Below, one piece after another: positions 35,803 to 47,690 of a stretch of 64,000 bases of DNA. The DNA is from an uncultured Pelagibacteraceae bacterium (GTDB lineage Bacteria; Pseudomonadota; Alphaproteobacteria; Pelagibacterales; Pelagibacteraceae). How positions within the stretch are numbered: position 1 is the stretch's first letter; each line of letters opens with the position of its first letter. Where the stretch lies: positions 1-64,000 of the forward strand of contig CACMXJ010000005.1 in NCBI GenBank assembly GCA_902617625.1, given 5' to 3'. The translations under genes and the position numbers were made by a program. The notes below the pieces were generated by a model. It searched no databases. It was not told the origin of the DNA and saw only the letters and a list, made by a program, of their open reading frames with translations.

Positions 35803-37035
35803 TTAACAGACTACTTTGTAAGTTTTATTTAAAATATTTTTTCCAATCAAATAAAAATTTTTTTTTATTTTCTTAGGTTGAGTTTTATTTTTGAAGGTTA
35901 CACCTAGTAAATTTGCAAGACTTTTATAATTGTTTACTTTTTTAGATAAATTTTTGTTTTTTAAAAACCAATAAATTTCTTTGAAATTAGATACGTTAGG
36001 ACCATGAAATATATTGCAACCATATCTTACAGCCTCCAATGGATTTTGCCCACCACGATTTATCATTGAACCTCCTAAAAATACATTGTTACACTCTTTA
36101 TAAAATGATTTTGTCTTACCATAAGAATTCACTAAATAAACGTCTGTTTTAGAACTTATTTTTCTTTTAGGTTCATCAACATGCACTTTCAGTTTAAGAC
36201 TCTCGAGCTCCTTTTTAATTGTATCAACTCTATTAATATGCCTAGGTATAATTATTGTTAAAAGATTTTTATATTTTTTATCTAGATATAAATGAGTTTG
36301 TCCACAAATTTTTTCCTCGTTATAGTGGGTACTGGAAGCACACCACGCATTTTTTGACTTTATAAAATTTCTCAAGTTTTTATCTAATGTAGGACTAACA
36401 CTTTCTGACTGACTGAATTTAATATTCCCAAAAAATTTTATATTTTGGGCTCCCAGCTTTTTTAAATATCTTTTTGATTCTAAACTTGATGACAAGCAAA
36501 TTTTGAACTTACTAAATAATGATTTTGCAAAATTTGGTAAAATTAGCCATCTGTGCAATGTTTTTTTTGTTATTCTGCCGTTCAAAAGTATCATTGGAAT
36601 TTTTTTGTTATGTAAATTATTAACTGTGTTTGGCCATATTTCAGAGTCTATAAAAAAAACTTTGGATGGTTTCCAATGGTTAATAAATTTTTTTGAAATA
36701 AAATTACAATCTATTGGAAAAAATTGGTGAATTGTTTTTCTAAATCTAAATTTTTTTATTATGTTTGATGAGCTCACAGTATTAGAAGTAATAAGAATTT
36801 GATTAATTTTTTTATTTTTTTCAAATTTTTCAATTAAAGGTAGTACACTTTGAATTTCCCCAACACTTGCCCCATGAAACCAAATTAGTTTTCCAGATTT
36901 CTTTTTTTTTGAAAAAAAGCCTAATTTTTCTTTAAATCTATTGGGATCTTCCTTTTTTTTTATTAGTCTTAAAATTAATATAATTGGTGAGAAAAAAAGA
37001 ATAGTGTTTATTAAAAGTCTATAGATGAAAAGCAT
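35803..37035 (-). CDS. waaA: 3-deoxy-D-manno-octulosonic acid (Kdo) transferase
   Basis: Attaches Kdo to the lipid A precursor. The 410-residue GT30 enzyme has an N-terminal membrane anchor, FHGASVGE at 53-60 with the catalytic Glu60, the SEIWPN motif and the C-terminal GGSMINRGGQNPLEA donor site. It starts within the msbA stop codon (TAATG), so the lipid A genes are translationally coupled. Whether it adds one or more Kdo units cannot be told. Confidence 0.96.
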   Translation of the reverse strand: MLFIYRLLINTILFFSPIILILRLIKKKEDPNRFKEKLGFFSKKKKSGKLIWFHGASVGEIQSVLPLIEKFEKNKKINQILITSNTVSSSNIIKKFRFRKTIHQFFPIDCNFISKKFINHWKPSKVFFIDSEIWPNTVNNLHNKKIPMILLNGRITKKTLHRWLILPNFAKSLFSKFKICLSSSLESKRYLKKLGAQNIKFFGNIKFSQSESVSPTLDKNLRNFIKSKNAWCASSTHYNEEKICGQTHLYLDKKYKNLLTIIIPRHINRVDTIKKELESLKLKVHVDEPKRKISSKTDVYLVNSYGKTKSFYKECNNVFLGGSMINRGGQNPLEAVRYGCNIFHGPNVSNFKEIYWFLKNKNLSKKVNNYKSLANLLGVTFKNKTQPKKIKKNFYLIGKNILNKTYKVVC

Positions 37036-38786
37036 TACATCTTAATTTGTTTATTATAAAAGTTTTTATAGATTGGTGAGTTTTTCATTAATTCCTCATG
37101 ACTCCCTTCAGCTACAACATTACCAGATTCTATTACATATATTTTATTCGAGTTTAATATTGTTGACAGCCTATGAGCAATGACGATAGTTGTTTTGTTT
37201 TTTGTTAGATAACTAATTGCTTTTTGTATTTTATCCTCCGTTTCGGCGTCAAGTGAAGAGGTAGCTTCATCTAACAAAATAATTTTACTTTTTTTTAAGA
37301 TCGCTCTTGCAATTGATATTCTTTGTTTTTCACCTCCAGATAATCTAATTCCATTTTCACCAATTTTTGTGTCATATTTGTCTTCTAATTTTTCAATAAA
37401 TTCAGATGCAAATGAGAGTTTTGCAGCGTTATAGATATCCTCATCACTTGCATCCATATCAGCATAAGCAATATTATTTTTTATTGTATCATCAAATAAA
37501 TTTGTATCTTGGCTCACAAATGAAATTTGATTTCTTAAGGATTTAATTTTTGTATTATAAATTGATTGATTATCAATAGTGATATCACCTTTGTGTGCAT
37601 CATATATTCTTGGAATTAAATTTAGAATTGTAGATTTACCACTTCCACTATGGCCAACTAGCGCTGTCATTTCTCCACCATACATCTTTAAACTTATATC
37701 CTTTAAAGTAGCTTTTGGTAAATTTTCATTTTTTATATTGTCATAAGAAAATTCTATATTTTTGAATTCAATATTCCCATTTTCTAAAGTTAAATCTTTA
37801 TCTCCATTGTTTTGTTTAAGCTCAGATTTCTCATCAATTATTGGAAGCACTCTTCTAGCTGATGCTATACCTTGATTTACAGATATATTAAGCGTTGCTA
37901 ATGACCTTACTGGTTGATAAGCAAGCATCATAGCAGCTAAAAATGAAAAAAAGTTACTAATCTCTAATTCATCTCGAATTATTAGTTTTCCAGAATAAAA
38001 AATTAATATTGCAATTACTATACCGGTCATTGTTTCCATAATTGGTGAAGCTCTAACTAAAACAATCGCCATTTTTCTACTTTTTTCTTTAACGTTTTCT
38101 AAAAAAACTTTAGCTCTACTTTTTTCATACATTTCCTTTTGAAAAATTTTTATTAATTTGTGATTTTTAAACATATCTATAAGATAAGCACTTAATAAAC
38201 CTGCCCACTCCATTTGTTGATATGAAACTTTGGAAATTCTTTTCCCCAATGATCGAGCAGCGATAGAAGCTAAAGGTATCATTATTATTGCTATAAGAGA
38301 TAATTTCCAGTTTTGATAAAACATTACAGACAGTAACCCAATTAATGTTAGACTATCTTTAAACAGATTTAATATTACTGTACTAATCAAATTTGTTAAA
38401 AGACCCACATCGTTAGTCAAATTTGAAATAAATTTTCCTGAATGTTTGTTGTCGATTAATTTAGTATCTGCATCAATTAAATTATTTAGCATATTTACCT
38501 GAACATCTTTTCTCACTTCTTCTGAAACACCTATCATTATCATCTTAGCTAAATATAAAGATAGGCCTTTCGCGGCGAATGCTGTTACAATTAATATTGG
38601 AATTATATAAATTAATGTTTGATCTTTTTTAATAAAAATTTGTTTTATAGCTGGATCTAATAGATAAGCAATTGCTGATGTGCTTCCAGCAACAGCAACT
38701 GAAAGCAATAAAGCTAAAAGAATTTTTTTTAAATGTCTTTTCGTATAATCTTTGTAAAGTCTTTTTAAGATATCTATATTTGTCAT
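37035..38786 (-). CDS. msbA: Lipid A export ABC transporter MsbA
   Basis: Flips lipid A-core across the inner membrane. The 583-residue half-transporter has six membrane helices (about 20-310) and a nucleotide-binding domain with Walker A GHSGSGKST (about 377-385), signature LSGGEKQR, Walker B ILLDEATSSLD and the H-loop AHRLST. Location between ubiA and waaA supports MsbA over a drug exporter. Its start codon overlaps the ubiA stop. Confidence 0.94.
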   Translation of the reverse strand: MTNIDILKRLYKDYTKRHLKKILLALLLSVAVAGSTSAIAYLLDPAIKQIFIKKDQTLIYIIPILIVTAFAAKGLSLYLAKMIMIGVSEEVRKDVQVNMLNNLIDADTKLIDNKHSGKFISNLTNDVGLLTNLISTVILNLFKDSLTLIGLLSVMFYQNWKLSLIAIIMIPLASIAARSLGKRISKVSYQQMEWAGLLSAYLIDMFKNHKLIKIFQKEMYEKSRAKVFLENVKEKSRKMAIVLVRASPIMETMTGIVIAILIFYSGKLIIRDELEISNFFSFLAAMMLAYQPVRSLATLNISVNQGIASARRVLPIIDEKSELKQNNGDKDLTLENGNIEFKNIEFSYDNIKNENLPKATLKDISLKMYGGEMTALVGHSGSGKSTILNLIPRIYDAHKGDITIDNQSIYNTKIKSLRNQISFVSQDTNLFDDTIKNNIAYADMDASDEDIYNAAKLSFASEFIEKLEDKYDTKIGENGIRLSGGEKQRISIARAILKKSKIILLDEATSSLDAETEDKIQKAISYLTKNKTTIVIAHRLSTILNSNKIYVIESGNVVAEGSHEELMKNSPIYKNFYNKQIKM

Positions 38787-39652
38787 TAGTTTAATTTACC
38801 TACTAGTAAGGAAATAAAAATTATCAATCCAAGAAAGTTGTTTGACTTAAATATCTTTAAGCAAATATTTGGATTATTTGAATTAAATTTTTTTAATTGA
38901 ATGAAATACATATGAGAAATAATAAGTATTAGTGATAAAAAATAAAATTTATTAAATTCATTTAAAAATCCTACAAAGATCAAACTTGATAGAAAAATTA
39001 TGTAACATAGATATAAAAAGACAATAGGATTAGATTTAAATTTTATTGATGTTGATTTAAGTCCAATAATTTCATCATCTTTAATATCTTGAAACCCATA
39101 TATTGTGTCGTAAGCAAGTGTCCAAAATATGGCTCCAAAATAAAATATAAGTGGAATTAAATTAATTTCAGGATTTATAGATGTCCATCCCAAAATCAAA
39201 CCATAATTGAATGTTATACCTAAAAATAGTTGTGGCCAGTATGTAAATCTTTTCATTAATGGATAAGTAAATGCCAGTGGCATTGATGCTAAAGCAATAA
39301 TTATTGTAAAAAAGTTAAAATTAATGAGCACTAAAAAAGCTAGTAGACATAAAAGAGTTGCATAAAATAATCCAAGTTTAACAGATATCTTACCCGAGGC
39401 TATAGGTCGATCTTTTGTTCTAAAAATTTTTACATCAAACTTCCTATCAAAAACATCATTTACAATACAGCCTGCTGATCTCATTAAAATTGCTCCTAGA
39501 AAAAATAGCATCAGATAAATAAAATAATATTTTAAACTTGTGGAAAAATCGTAGCCTATTGTTAAACCCCATGCACAAGGCCAAAATAATAACATATATC
39601 CTATTGGTTTTTTTAGTCTTGTCAGCTCAATAAAAAGATTTAATTGGTTCAT
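38786..39652 (-). CDS. ubiA: 4-hydroxybenzoate polyprenyltransferase UbiA
   Basis: Prenylates 4-hydroxybenzoate in ubiquinone synthesis at the inner membrane. The 288-residue protein has about eight hydrophobic helices, the first aspartate-rich motif NDVFDRKFD at 65-73 followed by RTKDRPIASG, and the second motif YGFQDIKDD. The RLKKPIG segment at the N-terminus and GxxLNY-type helix (TFNYGLILGW) fit the UbiA subgroup more than CtaB or chlorophyll synthases. First gene of the minus-strand run into msbA. Confidence 0.95.
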   Translation of the reverse strand: MNQLNLFIELTRLKKPIGYMLLFWPCAWGLTIGYDFSTSLKYYFIYLMLFFLGAILMRSAGCIVNDVFDRKFDVKIFRTKDRPIASGKISVKLGLFYATLLCLLAFLVLINFNFFTIIIALASMPLAFTYPLMKRFTYWPQLFLGITFNYGLILGWTSINPEINLIPLIFYFGAIFWTLAYDTIYGFQDIKDDEIIGLKSTSIKFKSNPIVFLYLCYIIFLSSLIFVGFLNEFNKFYFLSLILIISHMYFIQLKKFNSNNPNICLKIFKSNNFLGLIIFISLLVGKLN

Positions 39653-39704
39653 AAAATTTTACTTGTAAATAACAAAGCCAAGATTGATAATCAAATTGAT
39701 TCGT

Positions 39705-40112
39705 ATGAATATAGATTACACAGTAACCGCATTAATGTTCCCTGCGATTCCCCTTATAATGGGAGTCTATTCCAATAGATTTCATACCCTTAGTTCCTTA
39801 ATAAGAAAAATACATGATGAGTATGTATTTGAAAAGCACACACCACCTGAATGGAGAGATCAGTTATTAAATTTAGAAAAAAGAATAGGTGTTTTGAAAT
39901 TATGTATCTTATTCGCTGCTTTTGGATTTTTATTTAATATGTTAACAGTGTTTGGTCTTTATTTAGAAGAACTCTTTATTGCAAGGATAATCTTTGGTTC
40001 ATGTTGTTTATCAATGATGATTTCAATCATATTCTTCATTATGGAAATTCAAATTTCAACTAAAGCTCTAAGGCTTCATCTTTCAGATATGGATATTCAA
40101 TTTAAGGAATAA
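39705..40112 (+). CDS. DUF2721 family membrane protein
   Basis: A 135-residue integral membrane protein matching DUF2721: an N-terminal TALMFPAIPLIMGVYSNRF helix, the amphipathic linker with conserved RxxxLxxLI-type residues (here HTLSSLIRKIHDE) and two C-terminal helices. Function unknown. I prefer the ATG at 39705; a TTG at 39684 adds seven residues. The 3' end overlaps the convergent quinone reductase gene by 11 bp. Confidence 0.82.
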   Translation: MNIDYTVTALMFPAIPLIMGVYSNRFHTLSSLIRKIHDEYVFEKHTPPEWRDQLLNLEKRIGVLKLCILFAAFGFLFNMLTVFGLYLEELFIARIIFGSCCLSMMISIIFFIMEIQISTKALRLHLSDMDIQFKE

Positions 40113-41073
40113 TGACTGCAGGACCAGTTAATAATCTTGCTTCTAGATCTTTATGGGCTTGAGCAGCATCCTGAAGTGAATACTTTTTTGAAATTTCAAC
40201 ATTAAATTTTTTTGATAAAACTGCATCAAACACTTTTTTTCCTGACTCAACAAGTTCCTCTCTTTTGATTGTATAATGAGCGATAGATGGTCTAGTAAAA
40301 AATAATCCCTTAGCATTAATATCTTTTTTTACATCAATTGTATCAACATATCCCGAAGCATTTCCGAACGCTACCATCATTCCTCTAATTTTTAATGTCT
40401 CAATTGAACCTTTAAAAGTTTTTAACCCAACACCATCATAAACAACATCTATAGCATTTTTTCCTAAAATTTTTTCTATTTCCTCTACAAAATTTTTTTC
40501 AGAATAATTAATTACGTGATGACAACCATTTTTTTTAGCAATCTCTTCTTTGGCTTTTGAGCCTACAGTTCCAATAACTTCAGCACCCAATGCATTAGCC
40601 CATGGACATAAAATCTGGCCAAGTCCACCTGCAGCAGCATGATATAAAACTTTATCACCTTTTTTTAATGGATATGCTCTATGTAGCAAGTACTCCGCAG
40701 TAATTCCTTTTAATGTAATGCAAGATGCTACCTCATGAGAGATACCATCGGGGACAGAAATTAATTTTTCTTCAGGCATTATTTGCTTTTCTGAATAAGC
40801 ACCGATAGGCATAGATGCATGAGTAACTCTATCACCAACCTTAAACAATTTTACCTCAGATCCAACTTCTTCAATTACTCCGCAAGCTTCAAGTCCAATA
40901 CCACTAGGTAACGGGATGGGATAAAGGCCAGTTCGATGATAAATATCTATAAAATTTAAACCAATTGATAAATTTTTAATTAACACCTCTTTTGGCCCAG
41001 GCTTCCCTAATTCTACATCCTTAATAAACAAAACTTCTGGTCCACCAAATTTATCTATTTGAACTGATTTCAT
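40102..41073 (-). CDS. Quinone oxidoreductase, zeta-crystallin/Qor type
   Basis: NADPH-dependent medium-chain reductase of 323 residues. Visible features are the GroES-like N-terminal domain with GLNFIDIYHRTGLYP and GLEACGVIEEVG, the nucleotide-binding HAAAGGLGQILCPWA, and NYSEKNF. No catalytic zinc ligands of alcohol dehydrogenases are seen, consistent with Qor. It would reduce quinones or other activated alkenes. It lies 3 bp after the pirin gene in a small run of stress/redox genes. Confidence 0.9.
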   Translation of the reverse strand: MKSVQIDKFGGPEVLFIKDVELGKPGPKEVLIKNLSIGLNFIDIYHRTGLYPIPLPSGIGLEACGVIEEVGSEVKLFKVGDRVTHASMPIGAYSEKQIMPEEKLISVPDGISHEVASCITLKGITAEYLLHRAYPLKKGDKVLYHAAAGGLGQILCPWANALGAEVIGTVGSKAKEEIAKKNGCHHVINYSEKNFVEEIEKILGKNAIDVVYDGVGLKTFKGSIETLKIRGMMVAFGNASGYVDTIDVKKDINAKGLFFTRPSIAHYTIKREELVESGKKVFDAVLSKKFNVEISKKYSLQDAAQAHKDLEARLLTGPAVIIP

Positions 41074-41076
41074 TAT

Positions 41077-41913
41077 CTACTTTACAAATGTACCATTATG
41101 ATAATCTTGAACAGCTTGCAAGATTTCTGCTTTAGTGTTCATTACAAATGGTCCACCTCTAGCTATTTCCTCATTTATAGGTTTACCTGAAATAACTAAG
41201 AATTTTGCATCGGATTGTGCACTGATTTTTAAATCCTCACCTCTCGATAGTAAGATCAAGGTACTATCCTTGACTTTTTCATGCTCTTTTTCACCAATTT
41301 TGATTTCCCCGTTTATGAGATAGATAAATGTATTGTGCGTAGGGGGAAGGCTAAATTTAAAATTTTTGTTTTTATTTAGTTCAACATCAAAATAAATAGG
41401 TTCAACATTATGACCTTTAACTGGACCTTCAGCTTTTTCAAATTTACCCGCAATAACTTTTACTTGCTTATCATTGTCTTTGTGAACACTCATTTTATCT
41501 GCATCAATATAAATATATTCTGGTTTACTCATTTTTAATTTTGCTGGCATATTTATCCATAATTGAAATCCGTGAAGTTTCCCCTCTTTCATGGCAGGCA
41601 TTTCAGAATGAATAATTCCACTTCCTGTTTTCATCCATTGAACATCACCAGCAGTCATTCTACCTTTTCCGCCAGTACTGTCTTCATGCTCAAAATCACC
41701 AGCAAGCATATAAGTAACAGTTTCAATTCCTCTATGTGGATGTGGAGGAAATCCTGCAATATAATCTTCACTATTCTCTGAACCAAATTCATCTAGCATT
41801 AAAAAAGGATCAAAATAATTTGGTTCAACACCAATACTTCTTTTTAATTTAACTCCAGCTCCATCTGATGCTGGAATAGGATCAATAATTTTATTTATTT
41901 CAATATTTTTCAT
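41077..41913 (-). CDS. Pirin family protein
   Basis: A 278-residue bicupin. The N-terminal cupin has the iron-binding pirin signature FPPHPHRGIETVTYML, EHEDSTGGKGRMTAGDVQWM and IIHSEMP, and the family C-terminal region ends in GGPFVMNTKAEILQAVQDYHNG in shortened view. Bacterial pirins can act as quercetinases or regulate metabolism; the substrate here is unknown. It is encoded between the CDGSH gene and the quinone reductase. Confidence 0.93.
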   Translation of the reverse strand: MKNIEINKIIDPIPASDGAGVKLKRSIGVEPNYFDPFLMLDEFGSENSEDYIAGFPPHPHRGIETVTYMLAGDFEHEDSTGGKGRMTAGDVQWMKTGSGIIHSEMPAMKEGKLHGFQLWINMPAKLKMSKPEYIYIDADKMSVHKDNDKQVKVIAGKFEKAEGPVKGHNVEPIYFDVELNKNKNFKFSLPPTHNTFIYLINGEIKIGEKEHEKVKDSTLILLSRGEDLKISAQSDAKFLVISGKPINEEIARGGPFVMNTKAEILQAVQDYHNGTFVK

Positions 41914-41949
41914 CAGTTTAAAATAGTTGTTCTATTTCAATTTGCAATA

Positions 41950-42189
41950 TTACTTTTTGTTATGCGAGCCATCACAAAAAGGTTGATCGTTTGTTTGTTT
42001 GCATACACAAAAGAACACTCTTTTTGTTAATTCAGCTTTATAAGCCAAGGGTTTGAATTCTGTTCCTTTATGCGAGCTATCACAAAATGGTTGCTTAGAA
42101 CTTTTACCACAACTACACCAGTAATAAGATTTTCCCTGTTCAACTTTTATAGCTAATGCGCTATCTCCAGCTCTTTGTCCTTTGTTCAT
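41950..42189 (-). CDS. Tandem CDGSH iron-sulfur protein
   Basis: A 79-residue protein with two copies of the CDGSH motif, each binding a [2Fe-2S] cluster through three Cys and one His: C25, C27, C36, H40 (as CDSSH) and C61, C63, C72, H76 (CDGSH). Bacterial tandem CDGSH proteins act in redox or iron-sulfur handling. No membrane anchor, so cytosolic. It is 17 bp downstream of the haloacid dehalogenase-type gene on the same strand. Confidence 0.93.
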   Translation of the reverse strand: MNKGQRAGDSALAIKVEQGKSYYWCSCGKSSKQPFCDSSHKGTEFKPLAYKAELTKRVFFCVCKQTNDQPFCDGSHNKK

Positions 42190-42206
42190 ATTATCTGCAT
42201 TTTAAT

Positions 42207-42869
42207 TTAAATTAAATTAACAAGCTCGCTTAAATTTTTAACTTGATTTTTGGGTTTGTAATCAAGATTGTCAAAGATGTTATTGTTACGGTTTACCCAA
42301 ACAGAATGATAACCATAATTTCCACCTCCTGAAACATCCCAAGTGTTTGCACTTAAGAAAGCTATTTCATTGCTTTTAATTTTGTACTTTTTGATAGGCA
42401 AGTCGTAAACTTTAGAATTTGGTTTATAAATTCCAACTTCCTCTATTGAAAATAAATCATCGAATAGATTATCTAAATTATTACTCTCAACTAACTCTTT
42501 TAAAAGAGATGGGGTTCCATTTGAAAGTATAGCTAATTTAAAATTCTTTTCTTTTAATTTTTTAAGAGTTTCTGGAACCTCCTTAAAAGGTGAAAGAACT
42601 CTATATAAATTCAATAATTCACTTTTCATTGAAGAGTCAATATCAAAAGTTTTCATTGATTTATCTAAACTATCCTCTGTAATTTGCCAAAAATCCTTAT
42701 GTCTTCCCATAAGACTTCTTAGCCAGGTGTATTCTAGCTGAGTTGTTCTCCAAAAATTTGCAAAACCTTCCCACTTAGCTCCAATCTTGTCTTTACATTT
42801 TTCAGCAGCTGAATTGACATCAAACAATGTGCCATAAGCATCAAAAATTATTGCTTTAATATTTTTCAT
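42207..42869 (-). CDS. Haloacid dehalogenase, type II (HAD superfamily)
   Basis: A 220-residue HAD hydrolase. Motif I is IIFDAYGTLFDV, with the nucleophile Asp and Tyr-Gly-Thr typical of L-2-haloacid dehalogenases; motif II is LSNGTPSLL; the C-terminal motif SANTWDVSGGGNYGYHSVWVNR in shortened view is diagnostic of the type II dehalogenase subgroup. It may remove halogen from 2-haloacids, which marine bacteria meet naturally, or act on another small acid. It starts 17 bp from the divergent rsmE. Confidence 0.88.
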   Translation of the reverse strand: MKNIKAIIFDAYGTLFDVNSAAEKCKDKIGAKWEGFANFWRTTQLEYTWLRSLMGRHKDFWQITEDSLDKSMKTFDIDSSMKSELLNLYRVLSPFKEVPETLKKLKEKNFKLAILSNGTPSLLKELVESNNLDNLFDDLFSIEEVGIYKPNSKVYDLPIKKYKIKSNEIAFLSANTWDVSGGGNYGYHSVWVNRNNNIFDNLDYKPKNQVKNLSELVNLI

Positions 42870-42886
42870 AAATTAACTTAACACAA

Positions 42887-43588
42887 ATGAGTAATATTAG
42901 ATTATTTTTTTCAGATACTTTATCAGCAAACATGATTGATAAACTCGATAAGGGTCAATCGCATTATTTAAGTAAAGTAATGAGAGTAAAAGAAAATGAG
43001 GTTTTCTCATTATTTAATAAAGAGGGAGAGTGGGAGGCAAAAGTTTTAGGAATATTCAAAAATATTGTTGAATTTAAAATAATAAAACAACTAAGACAAA
43101 AGGAGATAACCAAAGAATTATGGTTAGCATTTTCTCCTATCAAATCAAACTATCAGAATTTTATGCTGCAAAAAGCAACAGAGCTTGGAGTTACAAAATT
43201 TTTACCAATTATTTTTGATAGAACAGTTGTTAGAAAAATTAATAAAGATCGTATCGAAAAAATTGTAATTGAGGCCAGTGAACAATCAAACCGTATCAAC
43301 GTACCAACAATTGAAGAGGCTCAAGATTTAAATGGCTTTCTCAAAAAAAATTCGATGAATCTAATTTTTACAGATTTAAATTCAAATATTAAAAAAATTG
43401 ATAAATCAAAATTTACAGATAAGCCTGTTTGTATAATCATAGGTCCTGAGGGAGATTTTTCAGAGACTGAAAGAGAGAAGATTCTCTCTTTAAAGGGCGT
43501 TCAATCTATTAAAATTAATGAGAATATCTTAAGGTCAGAAACCGCGGTCATATCTGCAATTTCGATCATAAATTATGTGATTAATTGA
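42887..43588 (+). CDS. rsmE: 16S rRNA (uracil-1498-N3)-methyltransferase RsmE
   Basis: Methylates U1498 of 16S rRNA. The 233-residue SPOUT protein has an N-terminal PUA-like domain (YLSKVMRVKENE) and the knotted SAM-binding region with QKATELGVTKFLP, IIGPEGDFSETE and ENILRSETAVISAISI. No Shine-Dalgarno precedes the ATG, which lies 17 bp from the divergent gene. It is followed by the cytochrome oxidase operon after 60 bp. Confidence 0.95.
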   Translation: MSNIRLFFSDTLSANMIDKLDKGQSHYLSKVMRVKENEVFSLFNKEGEWEAKVLGIFKNIVEFKIIKQLRQKEITKELWLAFSPIKSNYQNFMLQKATELGVTKFLPIIFDRTVVRKINKDRIEKIVIEASEQSNRINVPTIEEAQDLNGFLKKNSMNLIFTDLNSNIKKIDKSKFTDKPVCIIIGPEGDFSETEREKILSLKGVQSIKINENILRSETAVISAISIINYVIN

Positions 43589-43648
43589 TAAATTGTCGCG
43601 AAAACTAAAGTGTAATTTTTATAAAAGAGCTTTATATAGCTATTAAAA

Positions 43649-46098
<2,450 letters not shown>

Positions 46099-46118
46099 GA
46101 ATAAAAGCTTTAAAATTG

Positions 46119-47030
46119 ATGAGTAGTTCAAAATTAAAAAAAGATAATTTGTCTCAAGAAGACTTACTAAATTTTTCTGAATTATTTAAATTGATGAAAC
46201 CAAGAGTAATGTCACTGGTGATATTTACTTGTGCAGTTGGATTATTAACAGCCCCAACTATGGTTTCAACTCAAGATGCAATAATTGGAATATTACTAGT
46301 TTCAATGGGCGCTGGAGCAGCAGGAGCATTAAATATGTGGTATGAGTCTGACCTTGATGCTTTAATGAGTAGAACATGTCTAAGACCAATACCAACAGGT
46401 AAAGTTAATAAAAATCAGGCTCTAATATTTGGAATAACTTTATCGGTAATTTCAGTAGTTGCACTAGATTATTTTACAAATCGAGTATCTGCAGGGATAT
46501 TACTTTTTACCATTATATTTTATGTTTTAATTTATACAATTTGGCTGAAAAAAAGAACCTCACAGAATATTGTTATTGGTGGAGCGGCAGGAGCTCTTCC
46601 TCCGGTTATAGGCTGGACTATTGCTACAGGATCTTTATCCCTTGAACCTCTTGTATTTTTTTTAATTATTTTCTTTTGGACGCCATCACATTTTTGGGCA
46701 TTAAGTTTATATAAATCAGGAGATTATAAAAAAGCTAATATACCCATGCTTCCACTAACAAACGGGGTAGAGAGCACTAAAGTAAATATTTTTGTCTACT
46801 CTTTGATAATGCTTCCAGTGATAATTTTTCCATACGTAATAAACTTTGTTGGTCTTGTTTTTCTTATTCCATCATTGTTATTAACTATTTATTATAATTA
46901 TCTATGTTTCGATCTTTATAAATTTAAAAAAAATAAATTTAGTGCAAAAAAAGCTAAATCAATATTTGGCTATTCTATTTTATATTTATTTTTGGTTTTT
47001 GTGCTTTTTCTGATAGATAAGATTTTATGA
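46119..47030 (+). CDS. ctaB: Protoheme IX farnesyltransferase (heme O synthase)
   Basis: Makes heme O from heme B for heme a synthesis. The 303-residue membrane prenyltransferase has the LMKPRVMSLVIFT start, the metal-binding NMWYESDLDALMSRTCLRP region in shortened view, and FFWTPSHFWALSLY. I use the ATG at 46119; a TTG one codon earlier is also in frame. Its stop overlaps the start of the next small gene (ATGA). Confidence 0.97.
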   Translation: MSSSKLKKDNLSQEDLLNFSELFKLMKPRVMSLVIFTCAVGLLTAPTMVSTQDAIIGILLVSMGAGAAGALNMWYESDLDALMSRTCLRPIPTGKVNKNQALIFGITLSVISVVALDYFTNRVSAGILLFTIIFYVLIYTIWLKKRTSQNIVIGGAAGALPPVIGWTIATGSLSLEPLVFFLIIFFWTPSHFWALSLYKSGDYKKANIPMLPLTNGVESTKVNIFVYSLIMLPVIIFPYVINFVGLVFLIPSLLLTIYYNYLCFDLYKFKKNKFSAKKAKSIFGYSILYLFLVFVLFLIDKIL

Positions 47031-47152
47031 TTATACCAGATAAAAAAACTAAGAAAAAAAACATCAAGACAGCATTAGCGATTATTGCTTTCATGATTTT
47101 TCTTTTTTTATTTACATTATATAACACTGGAGTTTTTGATAGAGCAATATGA
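47027..47152 (+). CDS. Small membrane protein between ctaB and ctaG (CoxF-like)
   Basis: A 41-residue product beginning MIIPDKKTKKKNIK with one membrane helix (about 15-32) and a short periplasmic tail. Its ATG overlaps the ctaB stop (ATGA) and its TGA overlaps the ctaG start (ATGA), so it is locked into the oxidase operon. In other alphaproteobacteria a short single-helix protein occupies the same place and is annotated CoxF or as an oxidase assembly protein. The role is inferred from position and topology only. Confidence 0.75.
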   Translation: MIIPDKKTKKKNIKTALAIIAFMIFLFLFTLYNTGVFDRAI

Positions 47153-47682
47153 TACAAAAAAAAAATCTTACACCATTAGTTCTTATAGGGATATTTGTAT
47201 TTATGTTAGGTCTATCCTACGCCGCAGTACCTTTATATGATTTATTTTGTAGAGTAACGGGTTTTGGAGGTACTACTCAAATTTCAAACAGTGCTCCCAA
47301 AATAGTTCTTAACAAAGTTGTGAGTGTTAGATTTGATACAAATGTGAATAATTTACCTTGGGATTTTAAAGCAAAATCCAATGTTATAGATGTGAAGGTT
47401 GGCCAAGTTAATAAAATAGAGTTTGAAGTTGAAAATTATAGTAGCGAACCAACTGCTGGTGTTGCAAGTTTTAACGTATCACCTGCAAGTTTTGGGAAAT
47501 ATTATAGTAAACTTGGCTGCTTTTGTTTTGAAAAACAAGAATTAAAGGCAGGAGAAAAAGCTACTTATGTAATGACTTTTTATCTAGACCCCGAAATGAT
47601 TAATGATCCAAGTGTCAAAAACTTAGAAGATGTAACTATGTCGTATACTTTTTTCTCGACAGATTATTATAAACAATCATAA
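47149..47682 (+). CDS. ctaG: Cytochrome c oxidase assembly protein CtaG (Cox11)
   Basis: Delivers copper to CuB of subunit I. The 177-residue protein has an N-terminal membrane helix (about 8-28) and a periplasmic immunoglobulin-like domain with the paired cysteine copper site CFCF in LGCFCFEKQ and YDLFCRVTGFGG near the membrane. The ATGA overlap with the small gene before it couples their translation. Confidence 0.97.
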   Translation: MIQKKNLTPLVLIGIFVFMLGLSYAAVPLYDLFCRVTGFGGTTQISNSAPKIVLNKVVSVRFDTNVNNLPWDFKAKSNVIDVKVGQVNKIEFEVENYSSEPTAGVASFNVSPASFGKYYSKLGCFCFEKQELKAGEKATYVMTFYLDPEMINDPSVKNLEDVTMSYTFFSTDYYKQS

Positions 47683-47690
47683 TCCAAAAA

